From CAZJLP01 sp964546955 (GTDB lineage: Bacteria > Verrucomicrobiota > Verrucomicrobiia > Opitutales > Opitutaceae): a DNA stretch of 64,000 nucleotides. Positions 34,004 to 43,496 of the stretch are shown in pieces (positions within the stretch are counted from its first letter, which is position 1; each line of letters begins with the position of its first letter). The stretch is from positions 1-64,000 of the forward strand of contig CAZJLP010000024.1 of assembly GCA_964546955.1 (NCBI GenBank), written 5' to 3'. The notes beneath the pieces are model-generated. The model ran no database searches. It was not told where the DNA came from and saw only the letters and a program-made list of their open reading frames with translations. The translations under genes and the position numbers were made by a program.

Positions 34004-36433
34004 ATGCCAGATCTACCTTCTAAGCGAATGGAAGGTCTGCCCCAAGCAAACGAAACCCCACGCGTGCAACTGACCGCCAGCGCTGCGGAATTGGAGGCGA
34101 AAACGCGCGTACTGGAGATGGAGTCTGCGGAACTGAGAGCACTTGGGCGAGGCGTCATCGAAGAAGCCCGCCGCGAGATCGAGCGACTTCGGCATATGGT
34201 CCTTCAGCGCGAAGAAAAAATCCGCTCTATGCAGCATACGCTTTCCTGGCGTTTGACCGGCCCTCTCCGAGCGGTGCGGCGTGCAGTCTTCGACAGATTT
34301 GTGCGCAAGGAGGCAGCGCGGATACTCGACCAATCCCTTCTTCCTATTTCTGACTTTCGCTACAGTCCGAGTGACTTCGATGAAGTTGGAGCCGAATTCT
34401 CCTTTGGCATCGACTATCCGCGAAGCTGGGGATCGCTCTTGGGGCAAGTCAAAGCGAAAGGCTGGTGCGTTCCTCGTTTTCAGTCAGAACTTACAGGAAT
34501 ACGGGCGCAGATTGGTGCACGAACTTACGAAGGGAAATTTGGGGAGCCTCATCCTGATGCTCCCCAGTTCGACGGCCAACCATTAGCAGCGGGCTTTAGC
34601 ATCCAGTTTGAAGTAGAGCCTAACGACCGCGCTGTTTCGCTCCAAGTCGGAGATCGCGCAGGACAATGGCACCCTTTCCTAATTCGCCATATTCATCGTC
34701 CGTCCGATCATGGCGCTTACGCTCGATGGATTGAGCGTCATGAGCGACTGCTGCCAGCCGACGTGCAAAAAGTACGCGCGCGTGTGAATGCGTTGCAGTC
34801 GCGGCCGCGCATATCCGTGATCATGCCTGTTTACAATACGCCGGAACGGTTCCTTGCCCGGGCGATCGAATCAGTTCGGTCGCAGCTGTACGACAACTGG
34901 GAGCTCTGCATCGCAGACGATGCATCGCCGCTCCCTCACGTCAGACAGGTACTAAACGAGGCCACTAGAAAAGACCCTCGAATTAAAGTCGTTTTCCGAC
35001 CAACAAATGGCCATATTTCGGAAGCTTCGAATTCAGCCCTGGCGCTCGCAACGGGCGCCTACGTCGCATTGCTCGATCACGACGACGAACTCCAATCCCA
35101 CGCGCTCGCTTGCGTGGCGCTCGAATTGGACCGCCACCCCGAAGCAGTTTTGCTTTACAGCGACGAGGACAAACTCACCGAGGAAGGTACTCGGTCCAAT
35201 CCATACTTCAAACCCGATTGGAATCCCGACCTCTTGCACGCACAAAACTTCATCTGCCATCTTGCGGTCTATCGGACTGATCTGGTTCGGGGCGTGGGCG
35301 GCTTTCGAGTGGGCTACGAGGGTTCGCAGGATTGGGACCTCGCGTTGCGAGTCATCGAGCAGATCGAACCCCAGCAAATACGGCATATTCCGAGGATCCT
35401 TTACCACTGGCGTGAGGCCCCCGGCTCCACTGCAATTCGGACAAGCGAAAAATGCTACTCCGTAGAAGCTGCGCGGAAAGCGCTGACCGACCATTTCGCG
35501 CGCTGCCGTATCGCCGCCGACCTGACTGCTACGCGTGGAAACTACTGGCGGGTTCGCTATGAACTACCATCCCCTGCTCCACGCGTCTCTCTCATTATCC
35601 CAACCCGCAATGGGGAGAGCTTGCTTAGGGCCTGTGTGTCGAGCCTCCTGCAGAAAACATCTTACGAGAATTGGGAGATCATCGTGGTTGACAATGGCTC
35701 AAACGAAGCGGCCACAACCCAATACCTCGATGAACTTCGAGTAACTCCAAGGTGCCGCGTGATCGCCTACCCCGGCGACTTCAACTTTTCGGCGATCAAT
35801 AACTACGCCGTGTCGCAAACGGCTGCCGAGATTATCGGCCTTCTCAACAATGACTTGGAGGTCATCTCGGAAAACTGGCTCCATGAGATGGTGTCGCACG
35901 CCTGTCGTCCCGAAATCGGATGTGTCGGCGCAAAACTTTATTACCCTGACGGCAGGATTCAACATGCGGGGTTAATCCTGGGAATCGGAGGAATGGCTGG
36001 ACACTCCTGGCACGGGTTTCCAGGACACACTCCGGGGCAGGGATACCGAGCGTGCCTAGCTCAAAATGTGTCGGCGGTGACCGGAGCCTGTTTAGTGGTT
36101 CGCCGGTCCGTCTACCGAGAGGTCGGAGGACTGGACGAAACCCAGTTCAAGGTTGCGCTTAACGATGTTGATTTCTGCTTAAAAGTCCGCGCCGCCGGCT
36201 ACCGAAACCTGTTCACTCCCTTCGCCGAACTTTATCATCACGAAAGCGCAACGCGCGGTTACGAGGATAACCCATCAAAGCGCGCCCGTTTTGAACGCGA
36301 GCTGGAGCTGCTACAAAAAAAATGGGGCGATGCACTCTTTGCCGATCCTGCCTACAATCCCAACCTCACGCTTGAGCACGTGGATTTCGCGTTAGCTTTC
36401 CCTCCGCGCGTGCCGCCGCTATCCTCGCTTTGA
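34004..36433 (+). CDS. Double-domain family 2 glycosyltransferase with N-terminal coiled coil
   Basis: About 809 residues. Residues about 28-88 are a coiled coil (AELEAKTRVLEMESAEL to VLQREEKIRSMQ), next a linker SWRLTGPLRAV and an unassigned 170-residue region, then two complete GT2 domains: the first at about 268-490 (SVIMPVYNTPERF, LLDHDDELQSH), the second at about 526-780 (SLIIPTRNGESLL, LLNNDLEVISENW, ALNDVDFCLKVR). Each has its own DxD-like site, so the protein may add two sugars in turn, as some rhamnan and heptan synthases do. It follows the heptose genes, so heptosyl transfer is possible. TTG at 33947 is an alternative start. Confidence 0.9.
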   Translation: MPDLPSKRMEGLPQANETPRVQLTASAAELEAKTRVLEMESAELRALGRGVIEEARREIERLRHMVLQREEKIRSMQHTLSWRLTGPLRAVRRAVFDRFVRKEAARILDQSLLPISDFRYSPSDFDEVGAEFSFGIDYPRSWGSLLGQVKAKGWCVPRFQSELTGIRAQIGARTYEGKFGEPHPDAPQFDGQPLAAGFSIQFEVEPNDRAVSLQVGDRAGQWHPFLIRHIHRPSDHGAYARWIERHERLLPADVQKVRARVNALQSRPRISVIMPVYNTPERFLARAIESVRSQLYDNWELCIADDASPLPHVRQVLNEATRKDPRIKVVFRPTNGHISEASNSALALATGAYVALLDHDDELQSHALACVALELDRHPEAVLLYSDEDKLTEEGTRSNPYFKPDWNPDLLHAQNFICHLAVYRTDLVRGVGGFRVGYEGSQDWDLALRVIEQIEPQQIRHIPRILYHWREAPGSTAIRTSEKCYSVEAARKALTDHFARCRIAADLTATRGNYWRVRYELPSPAPRVSLIIPTRNGESLLRACVSSLLQKTSYENWEIIVVDNGSNEAATTQYLDELRVTPRCRVIAYPGDFNFSAINNYAVSQTAAEIIGLLNNDLEVISENWLHEMVSHACRPEIGCVGAKLYYPDGRIQHAGLILGIGGMAGHSWHGFPGHTPGQGYRACLAQNVSAVTGACLVVRRSVYREVGGLDETQFKVALNDVDFCLKVRAAGYRNLFTPFAELYHHESATRGYEDNPSKRARFERELELLQKKWGDALFADPAYNPNLTLEHVDFALAFPPRVPPLSSL

Positions 36434-36452
36434 GGTCCAACTCCGACCGGTG

Positions 36453-37406
36453 TTATTTGGTCGATCGCGCCGTCTTGATCGCATATTCGTCCCGCTTGAA
36501 TACGACTACTACGTGACCGTGAATCCCCGTTACGTAAACGGGTGTCCCCATTGCAGCGAAATAATTCCGAGGCCGCATGCTGCGAGGCGAGAACCACAAG
36601 TTTTTAGGAGAAGGCACGAGAGCCGCTTTCGCCGAGACCTTGTCGAAAAATTCGTTTGGCGGAAGACCTTCCGTCCCATGATGAGGCACTTTTAACACAT
36701 CGGCGCGCAAATCGACCTCGCTCGACGCTAGAAACGCCCCGAGCGCTTGGTTCAAATCGCCAGTAAATAGGGCCCGTTTGGATCCGTGCTGAAGGCGGAG
36801 AATAATGCTCGTGTCGTTCACATCGGTTTCTCCAACCGGTGTGTTTACTCCGTCGTATGCACAGAGTACCTCAAGACGGACATCGAGTCCAGGAAGCTGA
36901 ATATCGATCAGCCTTTCACCGGCTTGGGGAGTAAAGTACCGGATACCTCGGCCGCGGAGCAGCTCAAGAATCGATTGCACGTGGTCCCAATCCATGCCCC
37001 ACGGCTTTTCTCGGTCCGCAATTTCGCGCTTCGCCGGGAGGTTGATCGCCACCTTGTCAATTTGGATACCGGCCTCCACGAGATCCGCTAGGCGTCCATA
37101 ATGATCCATGTGAAAGTGGCTAATGACAACGAGGGACAGTCGGCGGATTCCGCGGCCCCGCAAGAAGGCCAACGCCACGCCCGGTGCGTCGCCGCCGTCG
37201 GCAGCGTCGATCAACGCCTTGGATCCGTCGGGAAACTCGAGGAGGTGGCAATCCGCCTGATATTCACCCGGCGTGACGTTGATCATGGTCCATCGTGTCT
37301 CCGCCGACCGCCTCGGCTGTGAAACATACGCAAACCCGATAACTACTACCAGGGCGGCTACAGCATTAATCGCCCTGCAGAGACCAGGGTGGGGTGGGAG
37401 GGGCAT
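36453..37406 (-). CDS. ComEC-like metallo-beta-lactamase-fold hydrolase, secreted or membrane-anchored
   Basis: 317 residues from ATG 37406. One N-terminal hydrophobic segment (INAVAALVVVIGFAYVS) then a metallo-beta-lactamase domain: VTPGEYQADCHLLEFPDG, the metal motif SHFHMDHYG (H97, H99, D101, H102), GDLNQALGAF and KVPHHGTEGLPP. This is the arrangement of the soluble domain of ComEC without the membrane channel. It lies on the opposite strand between two plus-strand blocks, 19 bases from the convergent glycosyltransferase stop. Role unknown; a nuclease or phosphoesterase is likely from fold. TTG 37520 would give a longer N-terminus. Confidence 0.82.
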   Translation of the reverse strand: MPLPPHPGLCRAINAVAALVVVIGFAYVSQPRRSAETRWTMINVTPGEYQADCHLLEFPDGSKALIDAADGGDAPGVALAFLRGRGIRRLSLVVISHFHMDHYGRLADLVEAGIQIDKVAINLPAKREIADREKPWGMDWDHVQSILELLRGRGIRYFTPQAGERLIDIQLPGLDVRLEVLCAYDGVNTPVGETDVNDTSIILRLQHGSKRALFTGDLNQALGAFLASSEVDLRADVLKVPHHGTEGLPPNEFFDKVSAKAALVPSPKNLWFSPRSMRPRNYFAAMGTPVYVTGIHGHVVVVFKRDEYAIKTARSTK

Positions 37407-37548
37407 AGGGTTACGGTGTTCGTTTAACGTCGGTCGAACGAGGGCTGTCCAGTAGGAACGCAAGGCCGGCCAGTCCCGGCCGTCATTTCGCGGTTGCCTG
37501 AGCGATTGGGGGCTGTCCAAGCTGGCCGATTAGACCGCTGCGCATTCA

Positions 37549-39378
37549 ATGAGGCCACTCTCCTCCTCCACCAAGACATTTCTGTTCATCGTTGTGGGGG
37601 CATTGGCTATTGCGGCGCTTGTTTCTCTTTTTCAGCGCCGGCACTCCTATTTCTTCGAGGTTACGATTGTTTCGGCGCGCGCGGAAACGTCGAAGCTCTA
37701 TTTCGATATGGGGCGCGGATTCAGCGAGGCCGATTCCAGCCTGCCTTATCGTCACCGCGGCGGATCCACACGCTACCGCTTTGTCATTCCGCGGGGCACT
37801 GTGCACGGACTTCGGTTTGACCCCCTTGACTTCGGCGATGCACTCATCAGGGACCCGGTCATCGTCGACCGCAATGGCACCGTGGTCACGCAGCTGGACT
37901 ACAGCCAATTCAAGCCGGGCAACCAAATTGAGAGTATCGGGCGAGAGGGAGAGGGTCTGCGGGTGGTCTCCGTGCCAAAAGCCGCGGATCCCAATCTCAT
38001 CATCGCTATTCCCTCCCCGATTCGACTTCAGAAGCTGGGTTTCGATCCGTGGGGAAAAGTGCGGGAGGCGTTCCCTGCATTCGTCGTAGCGCTTCTCACC
38101 GGTCTAGGTGTCTGGCTGTATCCGTCAAAAACGACAAGTAGCACAGATGCGACTCGAGGGTTCGCACCTCATACCCCTCTTTTCACCAACGTCTCATTTC
38201 GAGCGAAGTTCATCGTTACGACGGCGGTTCTCGTGATTCTTTTCTGGCGGCTGCCAGATCGATTTCTAAATCCACAGTTCTACGCTGAGGACGGATATTT
38301 CTTCACCGAAGCCCTGAAGTACGGCGCAAAATCCTTCATCACGCCTTACGGCGGTTATCACCTGTTCGTGCCGCGCCTCGGCGAATGGGTGGCCACCTTC
38401 CTGCCACTACTCTGGGTTCCAGCATTTCTCAATGCGGTGGCACTGCTGTGTACACTCAGCGTTGTGTGGAAGGCGATGTCTGACCGCGTGTCTCTTCCCC
38501 ACAAACCCCTGCTCGCCTTTGCTGTGGTTTTTTTCCCGCGGACGGAGGATATTTTTCTGACGATCGAAAACGTGCAATGGACTTTGGCCCTGCTGCTCGT
38601 ACTCGTGCTGATTTCGCGCGAACCCGTATCACAGGGTCAAAAATTGCGCGATTATGCCGGTATTCTCGTCTGTGGCTTCACCGGCGTGTTTTGCGTCATC
38701 CTTCTACCCCTCTTCGGCCTCAGAGTGCTCCTGCGCCGCACTTCGCATTCGCTCGTCCTGCTCGTGCTCGTGGCCATCGCTGCCGCGATCCAGGTATGGT
38801 TCGTAAGACAGCAGCCGCCCTTGTACGGTGAGCTCACATCGCCGATCGACCCCCTCATCGTTCCCTCGATAATCGGATTTCAACTCTTTGTTCGCACCTT
38901 TGCCGGCTATTGGCTGCCGCCGCTGACTGCGTATCCGGTTCTGATCGCTGGACTCCTCGTTCCAGCAGTCGTCCTCTATCTGGCATCTAACCGTAACCGC
39001 CCCCGAGAAGAACAACACTCGCGCTGGATGCTCGGGCTCGCGTTCTTCCTATTGCTCACCGCTTCTCTGTACCGGTTCAAATCGGTGCTGTTTATTTTCA
39101 TGACGCCAGAGCAGATCGCGCGCTATTTTTTCCCGACCACCATCGTGTTGATCTGGCTGGTAGTCGGTGAGCTGGCCTCTGATGTCAAACGGAGAGCCCT
39201 GAGCTTCGCGTTTCTTACGGCATACTTCATCGCCGGCATCTCGCGGTTCCACGCGAATCCACTGTGGAATTACGATTGGCGAAAGAGCGTCGCCCAGATC
39301 GAAGCTGGCGAGAATGTGGTCGTTCCCATCAACCCTCCCGGCTGGTATTTTCAGTACATCGGCAAGCCGAAGAACTGA
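37549..39378 (+). CDS. Large membrane protein with N-terminal recurring beta domain
   Basis: 609 residues. One N-terminal helix (FLFIVVGALAIAALVSLF), the beta domain at residues about 45-110 (SKLYFDMGRGFSEADSS, VHGLRFDPLDFGD, VIVDRNGTVV), then about eleven membrane helices from residue 165. A loop after the first of these carries NPQFYAEDGYFFTEALKYG and YGGYHLFVPRLGEW, acidic/aromatic motifs in the position of the GT-C active-site loop. I do not recognise a named family. It may be a lipid-linked-sugar glycosyltransferase; the beta domain may bind glycan. It is 21 bases before a second large membrane protein, with which it probably forms an operon. Confidence 0.75.
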   Translation: MRPLSSSTKTFLFIVVGALAIAALVSLFQRRHSYFFEVTIVSARAETSKLYFDMGRGFSEADSSLPYRHRGGSTRYRFVIPRGTVHGLRFDPLDFGDALIRDPVIVDRNGTVVTQLDYSQFKPGNQIESIGREGEGLRVVSVPKAADPNLIIAIPSPIRLQKLGFDPWGKVREAFPAFVVALLTGLGVWLYPSKTTSSTDATRGFAPHTPLFTNVSFRAKFIVTTAVLVILFWRLPDRFLNPQFYAEDGYFFTEALKYGAKSFITPYGGYHLFVPRLGEWVATFLPLLWVPAFLNAVALLCTLSVVWKAMSDRVSLPHKPLLAFAVVFFPRTEDIFLTIENVQWTLALLLVLVLISREPVSQGQKLRDYAGILVCGFTGVFCVILLPLFGLRVLLRRTSHSLVLLVLVAIAAAIQVWFVRQQPPLYGELTSPIDPLIVPSIIGFQLFVRTFAGYWLPPLTAYPVLIAGLLVPAVVLYLASNRNRPREEQHSRWMLGLAFFLLLTASLYRFKSVLFIFMTPEQIARYFFPTTIVLIWLVVGELASDVKRRALSFAFLTAYFIAGISRFHANPLWNYDWRKSVAQIEAGENVVVPINPPGWYFQYIGKPKN

Positions 39379-39399
39379 GCCCCATTTCGACGTCCTCAC

Positions 39400-41295
39400 G
39401 TGCATTCATCCGTGACAAAGCGCAATCGATGGATCGGCCTCGCGATAAGCCTTTTCCTACTGGTGTTGGGCAGCAAGCTTTGGGTACTCGATCGCTATGG
39501 CAGCGACGTACTCTGCTGGGACCAATGGGACGGAGACCTCCTGCATGTCTTTATTCCGCATTTCGAAGGCCGGCTGGGGTTCTCCGATTTCTACCGCAAT
39601 CACAACGAGCATAGGATCATCTTCACGAAGCTCATCAATTTGGCGCTGCTGAAGATCGGCGGTCAGTGGGATTCTCGCGTCCAATGCGTGCATAATGCGT
39701 TCCTCCACACCTTCTTTGCGGTGGCGGGTTTTGTTGTGATCCAGAGGTTCCTTAAAGGCGCCTGGGTAGGAGCGGCCGCCATCGGCTTCGCCCTCTTTTT
39801 CGCGCTGCCGATTTCACGGCAGAATATCTTAGGAGGGTTCCATTCCCAGCAGTATCTCCTCATTTGGTTTGCCGTGGGCGCGATCTACCTCCTCTGCTCT
39901 TCACAAACCTATTCGTTGGGATGGTGGACCGGCATCGCAGTCGTTGCGCTCGCCAACTTCACGATGGCTTCCGGCGTCCTTGCGGCGTGCACCATGATCG
40001 CGTTACTCGGCCTGAGGTGCATTTTCCGACAACTGCCTTGGAAGGCTGCGCTGCCCACCTTCGCCGGCTGTCTCCTCGCCGTCGGTATCGGCGCCATCAC
40101 TGCCGTGCAGATCGAAGGAACCCAATGGATGCGCGCGCAAACGCTGACCGAGTTTGTGTACGGCCTTGCCCATTGCCTCCAGTGGCCAAATTACGGCCTC
40201 CCGTGGCGCGAGCGACCCAACGACGGGTCCCCCTGGGTTGCCTTGATCATCTACGCCCCATTTTTTTTGTTCCTGGCAAGGGCCCTGCGCACGAAGACTG
40301 AAGACGCAGCAACGGAGAATCTGCTGATCGGCGTGGGGTTGTGGGTGCTGCTTCAAAGCGTTGCGACATCGTATGCAAGGAACGTCAATGCGGCTTGGCC
40401 TGCGTCGCGTTACATGGACACGCTGTCAGTGGGGGTGCTCCTCAATGGAATTCTTTTCGCTTTCTTGTTTCGATCGACGATCGCCCAGCGCGGCGGCGTG
40501 CGCAGACTCTTGGTCGCGTTGTGCGCTGCATGGATGCTCGTGGTCGGTCATGGGGTATGGTCGCATACCAAGATCCTACTGGAGGTCGAACTGCCCGATA
40601 ATCGCCAAGAACTGCGCGACTATGAAGCCACCATGCGGAGCTATTTAATGACTAACGATCCTGCGCAGTTCGAGGGAAAACGCGTGCCATACGTTGCCGG
40701 GGGGCATCTGGTGGAGCGGTTGCAGAGCCCACAGGTTCGCGCCATTCTACCCGCGAGCATTCGGCCGCCCCTCGCGCTTGACTTCAAAGCAGAACCTGCG
40801 GGTTCGTTCAAAGCTTCGGTCGACACACCAGGGCTGATTCCACTCGAAATCGAAAAACCTTTCACTTCGTTCCCCCATTCCGAAACGGGAACATTCGAAA
40901 GCGCTTTATTCATTCCCCGCTGGGACGGGTATTTGCGCTTCAAAGTCGCGAGTTCCCAGCCCAATCCTGCTGCCACACTTTCACTCCGCCATGAACAAGG
41001 ATATTTCATCGACGAATCGACCGGTGACGCGTTCCAAGGTGGAAAATGGAGGTCACTCTACCTGTCGACAGACAAAGTAACCCAAATCATCGTGGCCAAA
41101 GACAACTCGCCACAAAACTGGATTGCCTTCACGGGACCTGTGGAAATGAGCGCCCTGTCCTTTTGGGCCTTGCGTCTAGTCCAGTCGGGATGGGTGCTTG
41201 CCTTGCTGGGCATCATACTACTTTTGCCATTAGCGCTGGCACAAGTTTGGCCGACGCCCGCCAGCAGGGGTCCAACCGAACGGCAATCTGAGTAG
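39400..41295 (+). CDS. Large membrane protein, possible GT-C glycosyltransferase, with C-terminal beta domain
   Basis: 631 residues (GTG start). About eleven membrane helices; the first periplasmic loop has CWDQWDGDLLHVFIPHF and DFYRNHNEHRIIFTKLIN, the acidic and histidine residues expected of a GT-C active site. Residues about 415-600 are soluble and beta-rich (FTSFPHSETGTFESALFIP, YLRFKVASSQ), followed by one C-terminal helix. A substrate cannot be named. It follows the related-looking protein at 37549 by 21 bases. Confidence 0.72.
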   Translation: MHSSVTKRNRWIGLAISLFLLVLGSKLWVLDRYGSDVLCWDQWDGDLLHVFIPHFEGRLGFSDFYRNHNEHRIIFTKLINLALLKIGGQWDSRVQCVHNAFLHTFFAVAGFVVIQRFLKGAWVGAAAIGFALFFALPISRQNILGGFHSQQYLLIWFAVGAIYLLCSSQTYSLGWWTGIAVVALANFTMASGVLAACTMIALLGLRCIFRQLPWKAALPTFAGCLLAVGIGAITAVQIEGTQWMRAQTLTEFVYGLAHCLQWPNYGLPWRERPNDGSPWVALIIYAPFFLFLARALRTKTEDAATENLLIGVGLWVLLQSVATSYARNVNAAWPASRYMDTLSVGVLLNGILFAFLFRSTIAQRGGVRRLLVALCAAWMLVVGHGVWSHTKILLEVELPDNRQELRDYEATMRSYLMTNDPAQFEGKRVPYVAGGHLVERLQSPQVRAILPASIRPPLALDFKAEPAGSFKASVDTPGLIPLEIEKPFTSFPHSETGTFESALFIPRWDGYLRFKVASSQPNPAATLSLRHEQGYFIDESTGDAFQGGKWRSLYLSTDKVTQIIVAKDNSPQNWIAFTGPVEMSALSFWALRLVQSGWVLALLGIILLLPLALAQVWPTPASRGPTERQSE

Positions 41296-41529
41296 CAATC
41301 CCCCGATCTCGCCCACGAGACTGATGGCAAATAGTGCGGTGACGCTGCGTTCGGAAGGAATACGAGCCCCCCGGCTGCGAGCCCAAGCGAGTACGTGGTT
41401 TTCGAGGTCAAAGTCCCCCTTCAAGTTCGAGCGAGGAGCGCATGGCCGGCCTATGAGGCACCCCCGACTGCCAGGAAATTCCTGGCCCGCCCTCCTTCAC
41501 TCGGTACACTGGCGGGAAATTCAATCCTC

Positions 41530-42594
41530 GTGCCCAAAAACTTACTTGTCACCGGTTCCTCCGGACTAATCGGCTCCGAAGTATGCAGTTTTTTCTCGAA
41601 GGAATACGACTTCCGGATCCATGGAGTGGACAACAACCAACGCGCGATATTCTTCGGACCTTCCGGCGACACGCGCTGGAACCAATCCCGGCTGTCGCGC
41701 GAACTGCCGGCCTTCCATCATCACGAATTGGATATTCGGGATCGTCCGGGGGTGCTCGCCTTATTGAAGGAGATCAAGCCGTCGGCCATCGTTCACACCG
41801 CCGCGCAACCGTCGCACGATCGCGCGGCCGCTATTCCCTTCGACGATTTCGACACCAACGCCGTGGGAACCCTCAATCTCCTTGAGGCTGCGCGGCAGGC
41901 TTGCCCAGAGGCGCCCTTTGTTCACATGAGCACGAACAAGGTTTACGGCGATGCTCCGAACGGCATCGCGACCCGGGAACTGCCCACGCGTTGGGACTAC
42001 GCCGATCCAGCGTATGCCGACGGAATTCCCGAGTCGTTCACCATCGACCAGTCCAAACACTCGCTTTTCGGCGCGTCGAAAGTGGCAGCGGATGTCATGG
42101 TCCAGGAATACGGACGCTATTTCGGCATGCCGACCTGTTGTTTACGAGGCGGGTGCCTCACCGGCCCCAACCACTCTGGCGTCGAGCTGCATGGGTTTCT
42201 CAGTTATCTCGTAAAATGCAACCTGGACAGACGGGAGTACCGGGTTTTCGGCTACAAGGGAAAACAGGTGCGGGACAACATTCATGCGTTGGATGTGGCT
42301 CGTTTCATGGCCGCGTTCATCGACGCGCCACGCGCTGGTGAAGTCTACAACCTTGGTGGGGGCAAAGCCAACTCTTGCTCGATTCTCGAAGCGTTCGACC
42401 TCGCGGCATCCATGACCGGCAACGAGCAAAACTACCGCTATCTTGACCAGCACCGATCCGGCGACCACATCTGCTACTACAGCAACCTTCAAAAAATACG
42501 GGCCCACTATCCGCGTTGGGATATCTCCATTTCCCTGGTAGAAACCATTCAACAGATTGTCGATGCCTGGCGTACGCGCCCGACGGCCAGCTAG
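41530..42594 (+). CDS. NAD-dependent epimerase/dehydratase family protein with FxxxK in place of YxxxK
   Basis: 354 residues from GTG 41530 (PKNLLVTGSSGLIGSE). Rossmann motif GSSGLIGS, HTAAQPSHDRA and HMSTNKVYGDA resemble CDP-paratose/tyvelose 2-epimerases. The catalytic motif reads SLFGASKVAAD, so position 180 is Phe and K184 is kept. Substrate-half motifs RGGCLTGPNHSGVEL and RDNIHALDVARF are regular, so this is not a decayed gene but a subgroup with altered chemistry or with a tyrosine supplied elsewhere. 235 bases separate it from the upstream membrane gene, so a promoter could lie there. A GT2 gene follows. Confidence 0.85.
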   Translation: MPKNLLVTGSSGLIGSEVCSFFSKEYDFRIHGVDNNQRAIFFGPSGDTRWNQSRLSRELPAFHHHELDIRDRPGVLALLKEIKPSAIVHTAAQPSHDRAAAIPFDDFDTNAVGTLNLLEAARQACPEAPFVHMSTNKVYGDAPNGIATRELPTRWDYADPAYADGIPESFTIDQSKHSLFGASKVAADVMVQEYGRYFGMPTCCLRGGCLTGPNHSGVELHGFLSYLVKCNLDRREYRVFGYKGKQVRDNIHALDVARFMAAFIDAPRAGEVYNLGGGKANSCSILEAFDLAASMTGNEQNYRYLDQHRSGDHICYYSNLQKIRAHYPRWDISISLVETIQQIVDAWRTRPTAS

Positions 42595-42666
42595 GGTCAC
42601 GGCCCCCGCCTGTTGTCAATTGACTCGCCGAATGCGCGAGACAATGGTCGAGCTCAAACTATCTGC

Positions 42667-43479
42667 ATGATCGGCAACAAAAAAGTCGCAGCCGTGCTTC
42701 CTGCCTATAACGCGGCAAAAACCCTCGAGCAGACCATCAGTCATCTCGATCGCCAGTTGGTTGACGACATCATCGTCGTCGATGACGGCAGCACGGACGC
42801 GACCCGTGACCTCACCCAGAAGCTTGGTTTGAACTACGCCTTTCACCGCGAAAACCACGGATACGGCGGCAACCAGAAGACCTGCTACTCGTTGGCAGTG
42901 GCGACGGGCGCCGACATTGTGGTCATGCTGCATCCGGATTATCAATACGAGCCGCTCCTGTTGCCCGCGCTGGCCAATATGGTCGCCTCGGGGGTCTACG
43001 ATGTCGCGATCGCCTCGCGCATCCTCGGACATGGCGCCCTCGCCGGCGGGATGCCGCTGTACAAATACGTGTCCAATCGTGCGCTGACCTTCGCCCAGAA
43101 CGTTCTCATCGGACAGAAGTTGTCGGAATACCACACTGGATATCGGGCTTTCTCCCGCAAGGTATTGGAGACCTTGCCACTCCTGGCGAACTCCGACGAT
43201 TTTATCTTCGACAATCAGATGCTGGTGCAGTGTCACGCCTGGGGCTTTAAAATATCGGAGATTTCCTGCCCCACGAAGTATTTTCCTGAAGCCTCCTCGA
43301 TCAACTTTCGTCGCAGCCTGCGCTACGGTTTCGGGACTCTAGGCGTAAGCATGGATTACCGCTTGCAGCGTTGGGGCATGAAAAATCCCGTATATCTTCG
43401 TAAAGATAGCGCCGACAAGTACCGGCTTTCTCTCCAGGCGGCGCGGGAGCGCATAGCCGAGACGAACATCGCGCACTGA
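42667..43479 (+). CDS. Glycosyltransferase family 2 (polyprenol-phosphate sugar type)
   Basis: 270 residues from ATG 42667 (MIGNKKVAAVLPAYNAA). IIVVDDGSTDATRD, MLHPDYQYEP as the metal site and SEYHTGYRAFSRKV match GT2 enzymes related to dolichol-phosphate mannosyltransferase. No C-terminal membrane helices, so it is a soluble or peripheral form. It probably makes a polyprenyl-phosphate sugar or adds a sugar to the chain; next door is a membrane protein (43497) that could use a lipid-phosphate donor. A 10-base palindrome GTCAATTGAC lies just upstream at 42614-42623. Confidence 0.87.
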   Translation: MIGNKKVAAVLPAYNAAKTLEQTISHLDRQLVDDIIVVDDGSTDATRDLTQKLGLNYAFHRENHGYGGNQKTCYSLAVATGADIVVMLHPDYQYEPLLLPALANMVASGVYDVAIASRILGHGALAGGMPLYKYVSNRALTFAQNVLIGQKLSEYHTGYRAFSRKVLETLPLLANSDDFIFDNQMLVQCHAWGFKISEISCPTKYFPEASSINFRRSLRYGFGTLGVSMDYRLQRWGMKNPVYLRKDSADKYRLSLQAARERIAETNIAH

Positions 43480-43496
43480 GTGCCACTCGGCCCGGC

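Noticed and set aside
41230..41424. Minus-strand frame with a hydrophobic stretch (ALFAISLVGEIGGLLL)
   Set aside because: Only 64 residues, overlaps the 3' end of the plus-strand gene, no start signal or partner; probably accidental.
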